A stretch of 8,033 nucleotides of DNA. Source: an uncultured Anaerolineaceae bacterium. GTDB taxonomy: Bacteria; Chloroflexota; Anaerolineae; Promineifilales; Promineifilaceae. Below the pieces are notes generated by a model. That model searched no databases and was not told the DNA's origin. It saw nothing but the letters and a program-made list of their open reading frames with translations. Below are positions 1-5,241 of this stretch, piece by piece (the first letter of the stretch is position 1; every line of letters starts with the position of its first letter). The DNA lies in assembly GCA_937967805.1 (NCBI GenBank), contig CALBTC010000397.1, positions 1 to 8,033 of the forward strand, written 5' to 3'. The position numbers were made by a program, and so were the translations under genes.

Positions 1-1488
1 ATTGAGCCGGACAAAGGGGAAGTGATCACCGATCCTAACGAGCGCATCGCCGTTTTGCAGCAGGACCAGTTTGCCTTTGATGATTACACCGTGCTGGAAA
101 CGGTCATCATGGGGCACAAGCAGCTTTATGACGTGCAGCAGGCGCGCGACGCCATCTACGCCAAGCCCAATTTTTCTGAAGAAGACGGCATCCTGGCCGC
201 CGAGCTGGAAGCCACCTTCGCCGAACTCAATGGTTACGAAGCTGAGTCGGAAGCGGCCACGCTGCTCAAAGGTTTGGGCATTGAGGAGGAACTGTTGGGG
301 CGGCACATGCGCGAGCTGGAAGGGACGCAAAAGGTACGCGTGCTGCTGGCCCAGGCCATGTTTGGCAATCCAGACATCCTGCTGTTGGACGAACCGACCA
401 ACCAGCTAGACCTAGACACCATTCGCTGGCTGGAAGATTTTCTGTTCCGCTTCAACAATACCGTCATCGTTGTGTCGCATGACCGGCACTTTCTAAACAA
501 CGTCTGCACCCATATCGCCGATATTGATTTTGGCAAGATTCAGCTTTACGTGGGCAACTACGAATTCTGGTATGAATCCAGCCAACTGGCGATGGAGCAG
601 CGCAAAAATGAGAAGAAAAAGCGGGAAGACAAAATCAAGGAGTTGGAAGAGTTTGTGCGCCGCTTTAGCGCCAACGTGGCCAAGGCGCGCCAGGCCACCT
701 CGCGCAAAAAGCTCATCGAAAAGCTGACGGTGGATGAGCTGCCGGCCAGCACGCGCCGCTTTCCTTTTGTAGGGTTTGATCCGGAACGGCCGTGTGGCAA
801 AGTGGTCCTCCGCGTGCAAAATCTCTGTAAATCTGTCGATGACCAGCTTATCCTCAACAATTTTTGTCTGGAGGTAAACCAGAACGACAAAATCGCCTTC
901 ATCGGCGACAACGATCTGGTAAAAACGACCCTGTTTGACATTTTAGCCGGTGAGCTGGAGCCAGACAGCGGCAGCTATGAATGGGGCACCACCATCACCA
1001 TGTCTTACTTCCCCAAAGAAAACAGCGCCTACTTCGACACCGATCTGAACCTGGTGGAATGGTTGCGCCAGTACGCCACCGTCGATGACAGCGAAACGTT
1101 CCTGCGCGGCTTTTTGGGGCGGATGCTCTTCTCTGGCGAGGAGGCGCTAAAAAACACGCGCGTACTTTCTGGCGGCGAAAAGGTACGCTGCATGTTGGCC
1201 CGCCTGATGCTCAGCGGGGCCAACGTGCTGATGCTGGACGAGCCAACCAACCATCTGGACCTGGAAGCGATCACCGCTCTCAACAAGGGACTTACCAAAT
1301 TCCCCGAAGTGGTTCTGTTTGCCTCCCACGATTATGAATTTGTCAACACCATCGCCAACCGCATCGTGGAAATCACCCCCGGCGGCGTCATCGACCGGGT
1401 GCTGAGTCTGGAAGCGTACCTGAAAGACCCAACCATCACTACGCTGCGCCGCGAACATTACCACGGCGAACATGCACTAACGTTGTAA
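1..1488 (+). CDS. ABC-F family ATP-binding protein (YkpA/YbiT-like), 5' end missing
   Basis: Soluble ABC protein with two ATPase domains and no membrane segment. ABC-F proteins bind the ribosomal E site and modulate translation or relieve stalling or antibiotic block. The frame is open from base 1, so the real start and the first Walker A lie upstream; the GTG at 22 is internal. Domain 1 shows a Q-loop region (58-66), a nonconsensus signature LEGTQ (316-330), Walker B with DEPTNQLD (about 388-411) and SHDRHF. A lysine-rich coiled-coil linker (about 590-730) matches the tRNA-interaction linker of the family. Domain 2 has a degenerate Walker A, GDNDLVKTT (904-930), a consensus signature LSGGEK (1165-1182), DEPTNHLD and SHDYEF. 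From memory, B. subtilis YkpA is very close throughout (VIMGHK, YVGNYEFWYESSQLA, ITALN) and also lacks a normal second Walker A. It ends in TAA at 1486-1488. The family call is firm; cellular function is not settled for this subgroup. Confidence 0.93.
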   Translation: MEPDKGEVITDPNERIAVLQQDQFAFDDYTVLETVIMGHKQLYDVQQARDAIYAKPNFSEEDGILAAELEATFAELNGYEAESEAATLLKGLGIEEELLGRHMRELEGTQKVRVLLAQAMFGNPDILLLDEPTNQLDLDTIRWLEDFLFRFNNTVIVVSHDRHFLNNVCTHIADIDFGKIQLYVGNYEFWYESSQLAMEQRKNEKKKREDKIKELEEFVRRFSANVAKARQATSRKKLIEKLTVDELPASTRRFPFVGFDPERPCGKVVLRVQNLCKSVDDQLILNNFCLEVNQNDKIAFIGDNDLVKTTLFDILAGELEPDSGSYEWGTTITMSYFPKENSAYFDTDLNLVEWLRQYATVDDSETFLRGFLGRMLFSGEEALKNTRVLSGGEKVRCMLARLMLSGANVLMLDEPTNHLDLEAITALNKGLTKFPEVVLFASHDYEFVNTIANRIVEITPGGVIDRVLSLEAYLKDPTITTLRREHYHGEHALTL

Positions 1489-1494
1489 ATTTAT

Positions 1495-1521
1495 CCACAG
1501 ATTTCACAGATGCCGCAGACT
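1495..1521. repeat. three degenerate 9-bp tandem units (CCACAGATT-like)
   Basis: The units are CCACAGATT, TCACAGATG and CCGCAGACT, back to back and sharing C-A-G-A in the same register. They begin 6 bp after the ABC-F stop codon. Similar low-information sequence is, from memory, common in intergenic DNA of several environmental phyla. No function is implied. Confidence 0.45.
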
Positions 1522-1771
1522 TTATTTCTTCTCTGTGTAATCTTCATGAAACTCTGCGTTCCGCTTTTCAAGGGAGACAACATGAGCGCAAGCTCAACGT
1601 TCGGCTGAGCTCACGTCGAAGCCATCATGAATGGAAATCTCACGCCAAGCTGCCAAGTGCCCCAAACGGTCTTTGCAACTTTGCGTGAGGCTATTTTCGA
1701 ATACGACAGATGGAAACGAACAGGGACAAGAAAGGGAGAGTGGGGGAGGGAATATACGGCCGTTTCCATCC

Positions 1772-1800
1772 TTGCTAAACAAATCCCACAAAGCCATAAT
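1772..1800 (+). promoter_or_regulatory. candidate sigma70-type promoter for the SWIM gene
   Basis: TTGCTA (1772-1777) and CATAAT (1795-1800) are separated by 17 bp. They match the -35 and -10 consensus at 4 of 6 and 5 of 6 positions. Transcription would begin near 1807, giving a leader of about 20 nt that just contains the ribosome binding site. Confidence 0.45.
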
Positions 1801-1812
1801 CAGCATCCACAA

Positions 1813-1818
1813 AAGGAG
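1813..1818 (+). promoter_or_regulatory. ribosome binding site AAGGAG
   Basis: AAGGAG lies 8 nt before the ATG at 1827. It fixes that codon as the start of the SWIM protein and contrasts with the genes at 4717, 5769 and 7924, which have no such site. Confidence 0.8.
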
Positions 1819-1826
1819 TTGAAAAG

Positions 1827-3617
1827 ATGGCCAAGTTAACAGAATCAGAGATTGCCAGAGGGGCCAACAGCAGTTCTTTTGAAAAGGGCTACAACTATTA
1901 CCACAACGGCTATGTACTCGAAATTACGCAGCGGGGTGAGCAGATTACGGCCGAAGTGGAAGGGAGAGAATATCAACCGTATCAGGTGCAGGTGACGGTG
2001 AAGGAGGGCAAAATTATCACGGCCAATTGTAGTTGTCCTTATGATTGGGGCGGGTATTGCAAACATATCGTGGCCACACTGCTGCACACCATTCACGAAC
2101 CCGGCGCAGTAGAACAACAAGAACCGTTGGCCACTTTACTGGCTGATCTAACGGCCGAACAGTTGCAGCAGCTCATTATCCAAGTGGCTGCGGAAAATAT
2201 AGATTTTGTGCGAGCCATTGAGCGGGGATTGCAATGGTCGAAGGGTGTGCCAACGAAGGATGAGGCGGCCCCGGTGCCTGTTGTGAGCCGGGTGGACGTG
2301 ACGGCCGTCAAACGCAACATTCGCGTGGGGATGCGCAAGATGGGCCCTAAAGGCTATGACGATTATTACTACTATGAGGAAGGGGGTGCTGATGAAGAAC
2401 TGCATCAAATATTGGCACCTTATTTGGAGCAAACATTAGCCCTATTGGCGGCGGGCGGGTTAGATGAAGCAGGGATGTTGATAACGGCCGTTATGGAAGC
2501 GTTCTGTGATAATTTGGATTTGATTGAAGATTATTACGAGTATACCGAGGGTATGTATGATGGAGATACCGACCTGGACGAAGTGCTGACAGAGGTGATT
2601 TTAAGCCACGACTTGACGAGCAAAACACGGCAAGCGTGGCAACGCAAAGTGCGCGATTGGCAAGAGGTTTTGGGCGAGTTGGGGATGGCGGAAACGGCCG
2701 TTACCCACGGTTGGGATTACGCGCCGTTGGTCTCGGTTTTGCAGGGCAACATCACCAATAAAGGGGCATGGGAAGATGAAGCGCCGTGGTTTGCTGACGA
2801 GCTGGTCGCTATTCGGCTCAACGTGCTGGAGCGGCAAGGACGCCTCCAGGAAGCTATTTATTTGGCCGAGGCAGAGGGACAGATAGAACGATACATTCAC
2901 CTGTTGGTGCAAACCGGCCAAATTGAGCAAGCGGTGCAGGAAGCAAAGCAATACTTTCACCGGGCGGGGCAGGTTTTGGCTCTGGCTAAGCGATTGCAGG
3001 AGATGGGGGAGCAGACGGCCGTTTGGACCATCGGTAGTCACGGCTTAACGTTAGAAGACAGTTGGCAGCACGATAAAGGGAAACTGGGACAATGGCTGCG
3101 CGATGTGGCTGAAGCCGCCGGGGATAGGGAACTCGCTTTGCAAGCCGCCCAGGTAGCGGTTTTGTCTACCCATGAGTTAGCCGATTATACGGCCGTGCAG
3201 CGGCTGGCCGGCGATCAGTGGGAGACGCTCCAACCCCAATTATTAGATAAGATTGAGGTCGGCGACTATTCGTCAGCCAAGTTGGATATTTTGGTAGAGG
3301 CGGGGCGGCTAACGGCCGTGATGCGCGCCCTGGACAAAAAATACCATTACGCTACCGGCGACCTGCTGCGGATGTTGGCACCAACCAAAGACAAATATCC
3401 CGACTGGGGTATTCAAAAATGCAAAAATTTGGCCGAAGCGATTATGAATGCGGGCAGATCTGGGGAGTACGATACGGCCGTTACCTGGCTGCGCCGCGCC
3501 AAAGAAATTTATCTCCATCACCAGCGCCAGGCTGAATGGCACAGCTATCTGGATGGCCTGTTGGCGCAGCACGGCCGTAAATACAAGCTGGTGCCGATGT
3601 TACAGGCGATACGGTGA
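1827..3617 (+). CDS. SWIM zinc-finger domain protein with helical-repeat C-terminus
   Basis: A 596-residue soluble protein. The SWIM motif CxCx(n)CxH is plain: C68, C70, C78 and H80 (CSC...CKH), preceded by the usual beta-rich lead-in (residues 15-66: FEKGYNYYHNGYV, then VKEGKIITANC). SWIM domains bind zinc and are taken to contact DNA or protein. After residue 95 there is a leucine-rich helix (LLADLTAEQLQQLI), an acidic, tyrosine-rich patch near 178-188, and from about 330 repeated helix pairs like TPR/HEAT repeats (AIYLAEAEGQIERYIHLL; then EQAVQEAKQYFHRAGQVLALA), suggesting a protein-binding scaffold. In many genomes SWIM proteins neighbour SNF2 helicases; none is seen here. The start is fixed by AAGGAG at 1813-1818. 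It carries eight ACGGCCGT octamers, seven of them read as Thr-Ala-Val. Domain identity is firm; the biological role is unknown. Confidence 0.9.
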   Translation: MAKLTESEIARGANSSSFEKGYNYYHNGYVLEITQRGEQITAEVEGREYQPYQVQVTVKEGKIITANCSCPYDWGGYCKHIVATLLHTIHEPGAVEQQEPLATLLADLTAEQLQQLIIQVAAENIDFVRAIERGLQWSKGVPTKDEAAPVPVVSRVDVTAVKRNIRVGMRKMGPKGYDDYYYYEEGGADEELHQILAPYLEQTLALLAAGGLDEAGMLITAVMEAFCDNLDLIEDYYEYTEGMYDGDTDLDEVLTEVILSHDLTSKTRQAWQRKVRDWQEVLGELGMAETAVTHGWDYAPLVSVLQGNITNKGAWEDEAPWFADELVAIRLNVLERQGRLQEAIYLAEAEGQIERYIHLLVQTGQIEQAVQEAKQYFHRAGQVLALAKRLQEMGEQTAVWTIGSHGLTLEDSWQHDKGKLGQWLRDVAEAAGDRELALQAAQVAVLSTHELADYTAVQRLAGDQWETLQPQLLDKIEVGDYSSAKLDILVEAGRLTAVMRALDKKYHYATGDLLRMLAPTKDKYPDWGIQKCKNLAEAIMNAGRSGEYDTAVTWLRRAKEIYLHHQRQAEWHSYLDGLLAQHGRKYKLVPMLQAIR

Positions 3618-3622
3618 TGGGT

Positions 3623-3640
3623 GAGGAACGGCCGTTCCTC
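3623..3640. repeat. perfect 18-bp palindrome GAGGAACGGCCGTTCCTC
   Basis: It starts 5 bp after the SWIM stop codon and is fully self-complementary, with the ACGGCCGT octamer at its centre. As DNA it could be a dimer-binding site. As RNA it could form a short hairpin, though no T-tract follows, so it is not a standard terminator by itself. Confidence 0.7.
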
Positions 3641-3694
3641 CCTGTGAGTGATTGGGATATAGGGTAATCGCATACTCGATTTTCGGCTGTGCTC

Positions 3695-3716
3695 GCAGAG
3701 GCGTAAACGCCCCTGC
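3695..3716. repeat. hairpin 1 of an intergenic hairpin cluster
   Basis: GCAGAGGCG (3695-3703) pairs with CGCCCCTGC (3708-3716) around a TAAA loop, 8 of 9 pairs matched. It is the first of three stem-loops packed in 70 bp between convergent genes. Confidence 0.55.
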
Positions 3717-3727
3717 TACCAAATGAA

Positions 3728-3749
3728 AGGCCCTGCGGGCCTGGTTTTT
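3728..3749 (+). terminator. candidate Rho-independent terminator after the SWIM gene
   Basis: AGGCCC (3728-3733) and GGGCCT (3737-3742) form a perfect 6-bp GC-rich stem with loop TGC. After GG comes TTTTT (3745-3749). Its place between convergent genes fits termination of the plus-strand transcript. The stem is short and the T-tract is two bases away, so confidence is moderate. Confidence 0.5.
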
Positions 3750-3764
3750 AGCCCCGTAGGGGCT
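3750..3764. repeat. hairpin 3, AGCCCC-GTA-GGGGCT
   Basis: A perfect 6-bp stem with a 3-base loop, directly after the T-tract of the terminator candidate. It has no T-tract of its own on either strand, so it may be part of an intergenic repeat module or an RNA-stabilising end for either convergent transcript. Confidence 0.5.
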
Positions 3765-3826
3765 TCCCTATTTGTAGCCGGGGCGCTTCAGCCTCCGGTG
3801 GGGCTTCATCTGTCCAGGCCAGCTTT

Positions 3827-4081
3827 CTACTCATCCAGCAGCTCTTTTTCCGTTACCTGGCCTTGCTTGAACTGTTCAATAGAACGGGCAAGATGAGCCG
3901 CATTGGCCGGGGATTTCAGTAAGTGAACGGTTTCGAGCAAGCTGTTAAAGGAGTCTAAAGACATCACCACGGTATCTTCAGCATCCCGTCGCGTAATCAC
4001 TGTATAGTCAGCGTCATCTACGACGCGATCCAAAATGCGCTTTAGGTTATTTCTCGCTTGTGAATAGGTAACAACTTTCAT
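3827..4081 (-). CDS. Phd/YefM-family antitoxin, no adjacent toxin
   Basis: An 84-residue protein with the full YefM pattern. The N-terminal DNA-binding fold starts MKVVTYSQARNNLKRILDRV, followed by the ITRRD..DTVVMSLDSFNSL segment. The helix ETVHLLKSPANAAHLARSI is a YefM hallmark, and the acidic C-terminus (EKELLDE) is where these antitoxins wrap their toxin. YefM neutralises the RNase toxin YoeB and represses its own promoter. The start at 4081 is set by GGAGGG (4088-4093), 6 nt upstream. The ATG at 4141 would add 20 hydrophobic residues unlike the family and lies at the edge of the predicted -35 box. YoeB (about 85 residues) should follow directly, but only 209 bp remain before the convergent SWIM gene, filled with hairpins, and no RelE-like frame is there. 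It may protect against a toxin encoded elsewhere, act only as a repressor, or be a remnant. Confidence 0.88.
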   Translation of the reverse strand: MKVVTYSQARNNLKRILDRVVDDADYTVITRRDAEDTVVMSLDSFNSLLETVHLLKSPANAAHLARSIEQFKQGQVTEKELLDE

Positions 4082-4087
4082 GGGCAA

Positions 4088-4093
4088 CCCTCC
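4088..4093 (-). promoter_or_regulatory. ribosome binding site GGAGGG of the YefM-like gene
   Basis: On the minus strand GGAGGG lies 6 nt before the ATG at 4081. This decides the start in favour of an 84-residue protein. Confidence 0.8.
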
Positions 4094-4112
4094 GAAAAAA
4101 AGATATGCTACC

Positions 4113-4141
4113 ATTATAATCATACACGGGAAGTTGTACAA
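4113..4141 (-). promoter_or_regulatory. promoter of the YefM-like gene
   Basis: On the minus strand TTGTAC (4141-4136) and a perfect TATAAT (4118-4113) are spaced by 17 bp. Transcription would start near 4106, about 25 nt before the start codon, leaving room for the GGAGGG site. Confidence 0.6.
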
Positions 4142-4152
4142 TATATTGAACA
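4134..4152. promoter_or_regulatory. candidate YefM operator with two TGTACA-type cores
   Basis: The palindrome TTGTACAA (4134-4141) covers the -35 box. A second, one-mismatch core TGAACA is at 4147-4152. The centres of the hexamers 4135-4140 and 4147-4152 are 12 bp apart. As I recall, the E. coli yefM-yoeB operator is built from TGTACA-core palindromes with the same spacing. Autoregulation by the neighbouring antitoxin is therefore a specific inference. Confidence 0.5.
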
Positions 4153-4196
4153 GGTTTTGGTGGGGAACGGCCGTACCTATCTGTGCATGACGGGGG

Positions 4197-4514
4197 TTAG
4201 ACGGCCGTATTCTCCAAACGGTGCGGCATCAACTGATACCCCATTGCCCGCATAATGGCGCTGATGTTGTCCAGGCGTGGATTGCCTTTGGCCGAGAGTG
4301 CCTTTTGCAGACCCTGTCGCGTCATCCCTATTTCTTCGGCCATGGTGGAAATGCCTTTGACGCGGGCAATGATGCGCAGGGCAGAGAGCAGCGTGGCCGA
4401 ATCGCTATCCTGGGCGTAATCGGCGAAGGTTTCATTAAGAAAAGCGTCGATCTCTTCAGGATGTTGGCTGAAATATTCGACGGTGACATCATCCAGCGTG
4501 CGGTAATCAATCAT
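4197..4514 (-). CDS. HTH antidote protein of an addiction module (HigA-like, HI1420 type), no adjacent toxin
   Basis: A 105-residue protein. It fits the HI1420-type antidote family: an N-terminal stretch with YFSQHPEEIDAFLNETF, then LLSALRIIARVKG, a helix-turn-helix at about residues 56-75 (MAEEIGMTRQGLQKAL), and the hallmark SAKGNPRLDNISAIMRAMGYQL. Such proteins bind promoter DNA and neutralise a HigB/RelE-like RNase that normally sits just upstream in the same operon. Here the upstream stretch up to the divergent gene is only about 200 bp and holds no toxin, just a nine-codon frame. The start at 4514 is supported by AGGAG (4525-4529), 10 nt upstream; the ATG at 4550 has no such site. A 16-bp palindrome in its promoter is a good candidate for self-repression. 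The next gene in the same direction is the YefM-like antitoxin, with its own promoter. Confidence 0.85.
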   Translation of the reverse strand: MIDYRTLDDVTVEYFSQHPEEIDAFLNETFADYAQDSDSATLLSALRIIARVKGISTMAEEIGMTRQGLQKALSAKGNPRLDNISAIMRAMGYQLMPHRLENTAV

Positions 4515-4524
4515 GAGATTTGTG

Positions 4525-4529
4525 CTCCT
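4525..4529 (-). promoter_or_regulatory. ribosome binding site AGGAG of the HTH antidote gene
   Basis: AGGAG on the minus strand, 10 nt before the ATG at 4514. It selects the shorter start over the in-frame ATG at 4550. Confidence 0.65.
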
Positions 4530-4542
4530 GCCAGGAATAGTT

Positions 4543-4572
4543 CTAAACAATGATGGTTTTGGCGTTGGTCAT
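4543..4572 (-). pseudogene. nine-codon frame (MTNAKTIIV), leader peptide or toxin remnant
   Basis: A tiny minus-strand frame with ATG at 4572 and stop TAG at 4543-4545. AAAAGG (4585-4580) lies 7 nt before the ATG, so it could be translated. It sits in the predicted leader of the HTH antidote gene, exactly where a HigB/RelE-like toxin would begin. One reading is that the toxin was deleted, leaving its start codon and first residues. The other is a chance or regulatory leader frame. The sequence alone does not decide. Confidence 0.3.
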
Positions 4573-4596
4573 GAACAAGCCTTTTGTGATGTGTAA

Positions 4597-4625
4597 AGTG
4601 TAGCAGCGCAAACTATAGTTTGCAA
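4597..4625 (-). promoter_or_regulatory. candidate promoter of the HTH antidote gene
   Basis: On the minus strand TTGCAA (4625-4620) and TACACT (4602-4597) are spaced by 17 bp, each 4 of 6 to consensus. Transcription would start near 4590. The 4608-4623 palindrome overlaps the -35 box and fills most of the spacer. Confidence 0.45.
4608..4623. promoter_or_regulatory. candidate operator, perfect 16-bp palindrome GCAAACTATAGTTTGC
   Basis: Every base pairs with its mirror. It lies in the divergent region between the HTH antidote gene and the unknown gene at 4717, inside the predicted antidote promoter. The size and place suit a dimeric HTH repressor, most simply the neighbouring antidote. It is more than 55 bp from the divergent plus-strand promoter. 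Confidence 0.6.
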
Positions 4626-4682
4626 TCAGTTGGCACGACGATTCTGCTTTATCAGAGAAATGGGGATAAGAATTCGGCCGTT

Positions 4683-4710
4683 TTGCAACCCATCCCCCCA
4701 ACGCTATACT
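4683..4710 (+). promoter_or_regulatory. promoter for the unknown/nucleotidyltransferase pair, leaderless type
   Basis: TTGCAA (4683-4688) and TATACT (4705-4710) are spaced by 16 bp. The -10 box ends 6 nt before the ATG at 4717, so transcription should start at or very near the start codon. There is no ribosome binding site in front of the gene. Confidence 0.5.
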
Positions 4711-4716
4711 TCCACC

Positions 4717-5241
4717 ATGACAAACGCGCCCACTCCTACAAACGCCATTTTGACCACAACACTTGATCGGCTGGGTGTTCATTTTATTGCGGGACAGGTG
4801 GATACTCACCCTGAAATTGCCGAATCGCCCGTTGCCTTGCTGCGCGGTCTGGCCAGCAGCGACGAGGCCCGGCTGCGGTTGGCCTTAATTCCGCTGTTTC
4901 TTAAGCGTCCCGATTATGCTTTGCATGTTGAAAACGCACTGATTGGCCTGTCGCCTACGGCGCAGCATTTTTTGCGCTGTTACTACACCGCTGCGCAACT
5001 GCTCCAGCAGAAGAATTACCAAACTTTGACTGAGTTATTTGGCAATTTAGCAATCCTGCCTTCCTTATTTGAAGAAACCTTAAACCTGGATTCTACTGAT
5101 TCACCAAACACCCGTTTGCAGCAGCTTGCCAAAAAACAAGCCAGGTTAATTGGCAGGCCATTAAACTGGTACGGCACCTATGAACATGCCTATACTCGCC
5201 TCGTACAACATAGCCGCAGGAGATTGCAGTGGAGTCCCTAA
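4717..5241 (+). CDS. uncharacterised helical protein paired with a nucleotidyltransferase
   Basis: A 174-residue soluble protein that I do not recognise. It appears mostly alpha-helical: ALLRGLASSDEARLRLALIPLFL (about 40-62), an alanine/leucine-rich middle (68-100) and a basic C-terminus (QHSRRRLQW, 165-172). No catalytic motif is clear. R64-x5-H70 resembles the HEPN RNase pattern Rx4-6H, but this may be chance. The start at 4717 is preferred because TATACT lies 6 nt upstream; the upstream ATG at 4630 would run through the promoter. Its last 13 nt overlap the next gene, whose ribosome binding site lies inside this one, so the two proteins are probably made together. By context it could be the partner of the nucleotidyltransferase in a toxin-antitoxin-like or defence pair. 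Confidence 0.72.
   Translation: MTNAPTPTNAILTTTLDRLGVHFIAGQVDTHPEIAESPVALLRGLASSDEARLRLALIPLFLKRPDYALHVENALIGLSPTAQHFLRCYYTAAQLLQQKNYQTLTELFGNLAILPSLFEETLNLDSTDSPNTRLQQLAKKQARLIGRPLNWYGTYEHAYTRLVQHSRRRLQWSP
5218..5222 (+). promoter_or_regulatory. internal ribosome binding site AGGAG setting a GTG start
   Basis: AGGAG lies within the end of the upstream gene, 6 nt before GTG at 5229. This supports an uncommon start codon and translational coupling. Confidence 0.75.

Larger units (their letters stand above)
1489..1826. other. non-coding gap with degenerate short repeats and the leader of the SWIM gene
   Basis: No convincing gene is present. The first part carries a 9-bp periodic run (1495-1521) and its partial inverted match TCTGTG at 1532-1537, which can pair with CACAGA at 1505-1510. 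An imperfect hairpin AGCTCA (1591-1596) / TGAGCT (1606-1611) follows. The stretch TTCGGCTGAGCTCAC at 1600-1614 matches 13 of 15 bases of 3682-3696 in the next intergenic region, so it looks like a dispersed intergenic repeat fragment. One ACGGCCGT lies at 1756. The last about 55 bases hold a promoter and ribosome binding site. Short open frames here have no codon logic or recognisable products. Confidence 0.55.

Noticed and set aside
1489..1560. Terminator after the ABC-F gene
   Set aside because: The only stem is 6 bp with a 21-base loop and no proper T-tract follows it.
1594..1812. 72-codon minus-strand frame in the first gap
   Set aside because: Antisense to the promoter region, no ribosome binding site seen, and composition of non-coding repeat.
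1627..1839. 70-codon plus-strand frame ahead of the SWIM gene
   Set aside because: It runs through the repeat-rich gap, the promoter and the ribosome binding site of the next gene, lacks its own ribosome binding site, and resembles no family.
4082..4141. Upstream start of the YefM-like protein at 4141
   Set aside because: The 20 extra residues are hydrophobic and unlike YefM, would overlap the TATAAT promoter, and GGAGGG points to 4081.
4221..4553. 110-codon plus-strand frame opposite the HTH antidote gene
   Set aside because: Mirror frame of a gene with a clear family match on the minus strand.
4630..4716. Upstream start of the unknown gene at 4630
   Set aside because: The added residues would be read from the promoter region; the leaderless ATG at 4717 is better placed.
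4573..4809. 88-codon minus-strand frame ending in the mini-frame
   Set aside because: Most of it is antisense to the gene at 4717 and to its promoter; only the last nine codons have a ribosome binding site.
4861..4930. HEPN RNase motif R-x5-H in the unknown gene
   Set aside because: The single pattern R64-x5-H70 is easily met by chance and the flanking residues do not resemble a HEPN active site; kept only as a remark.
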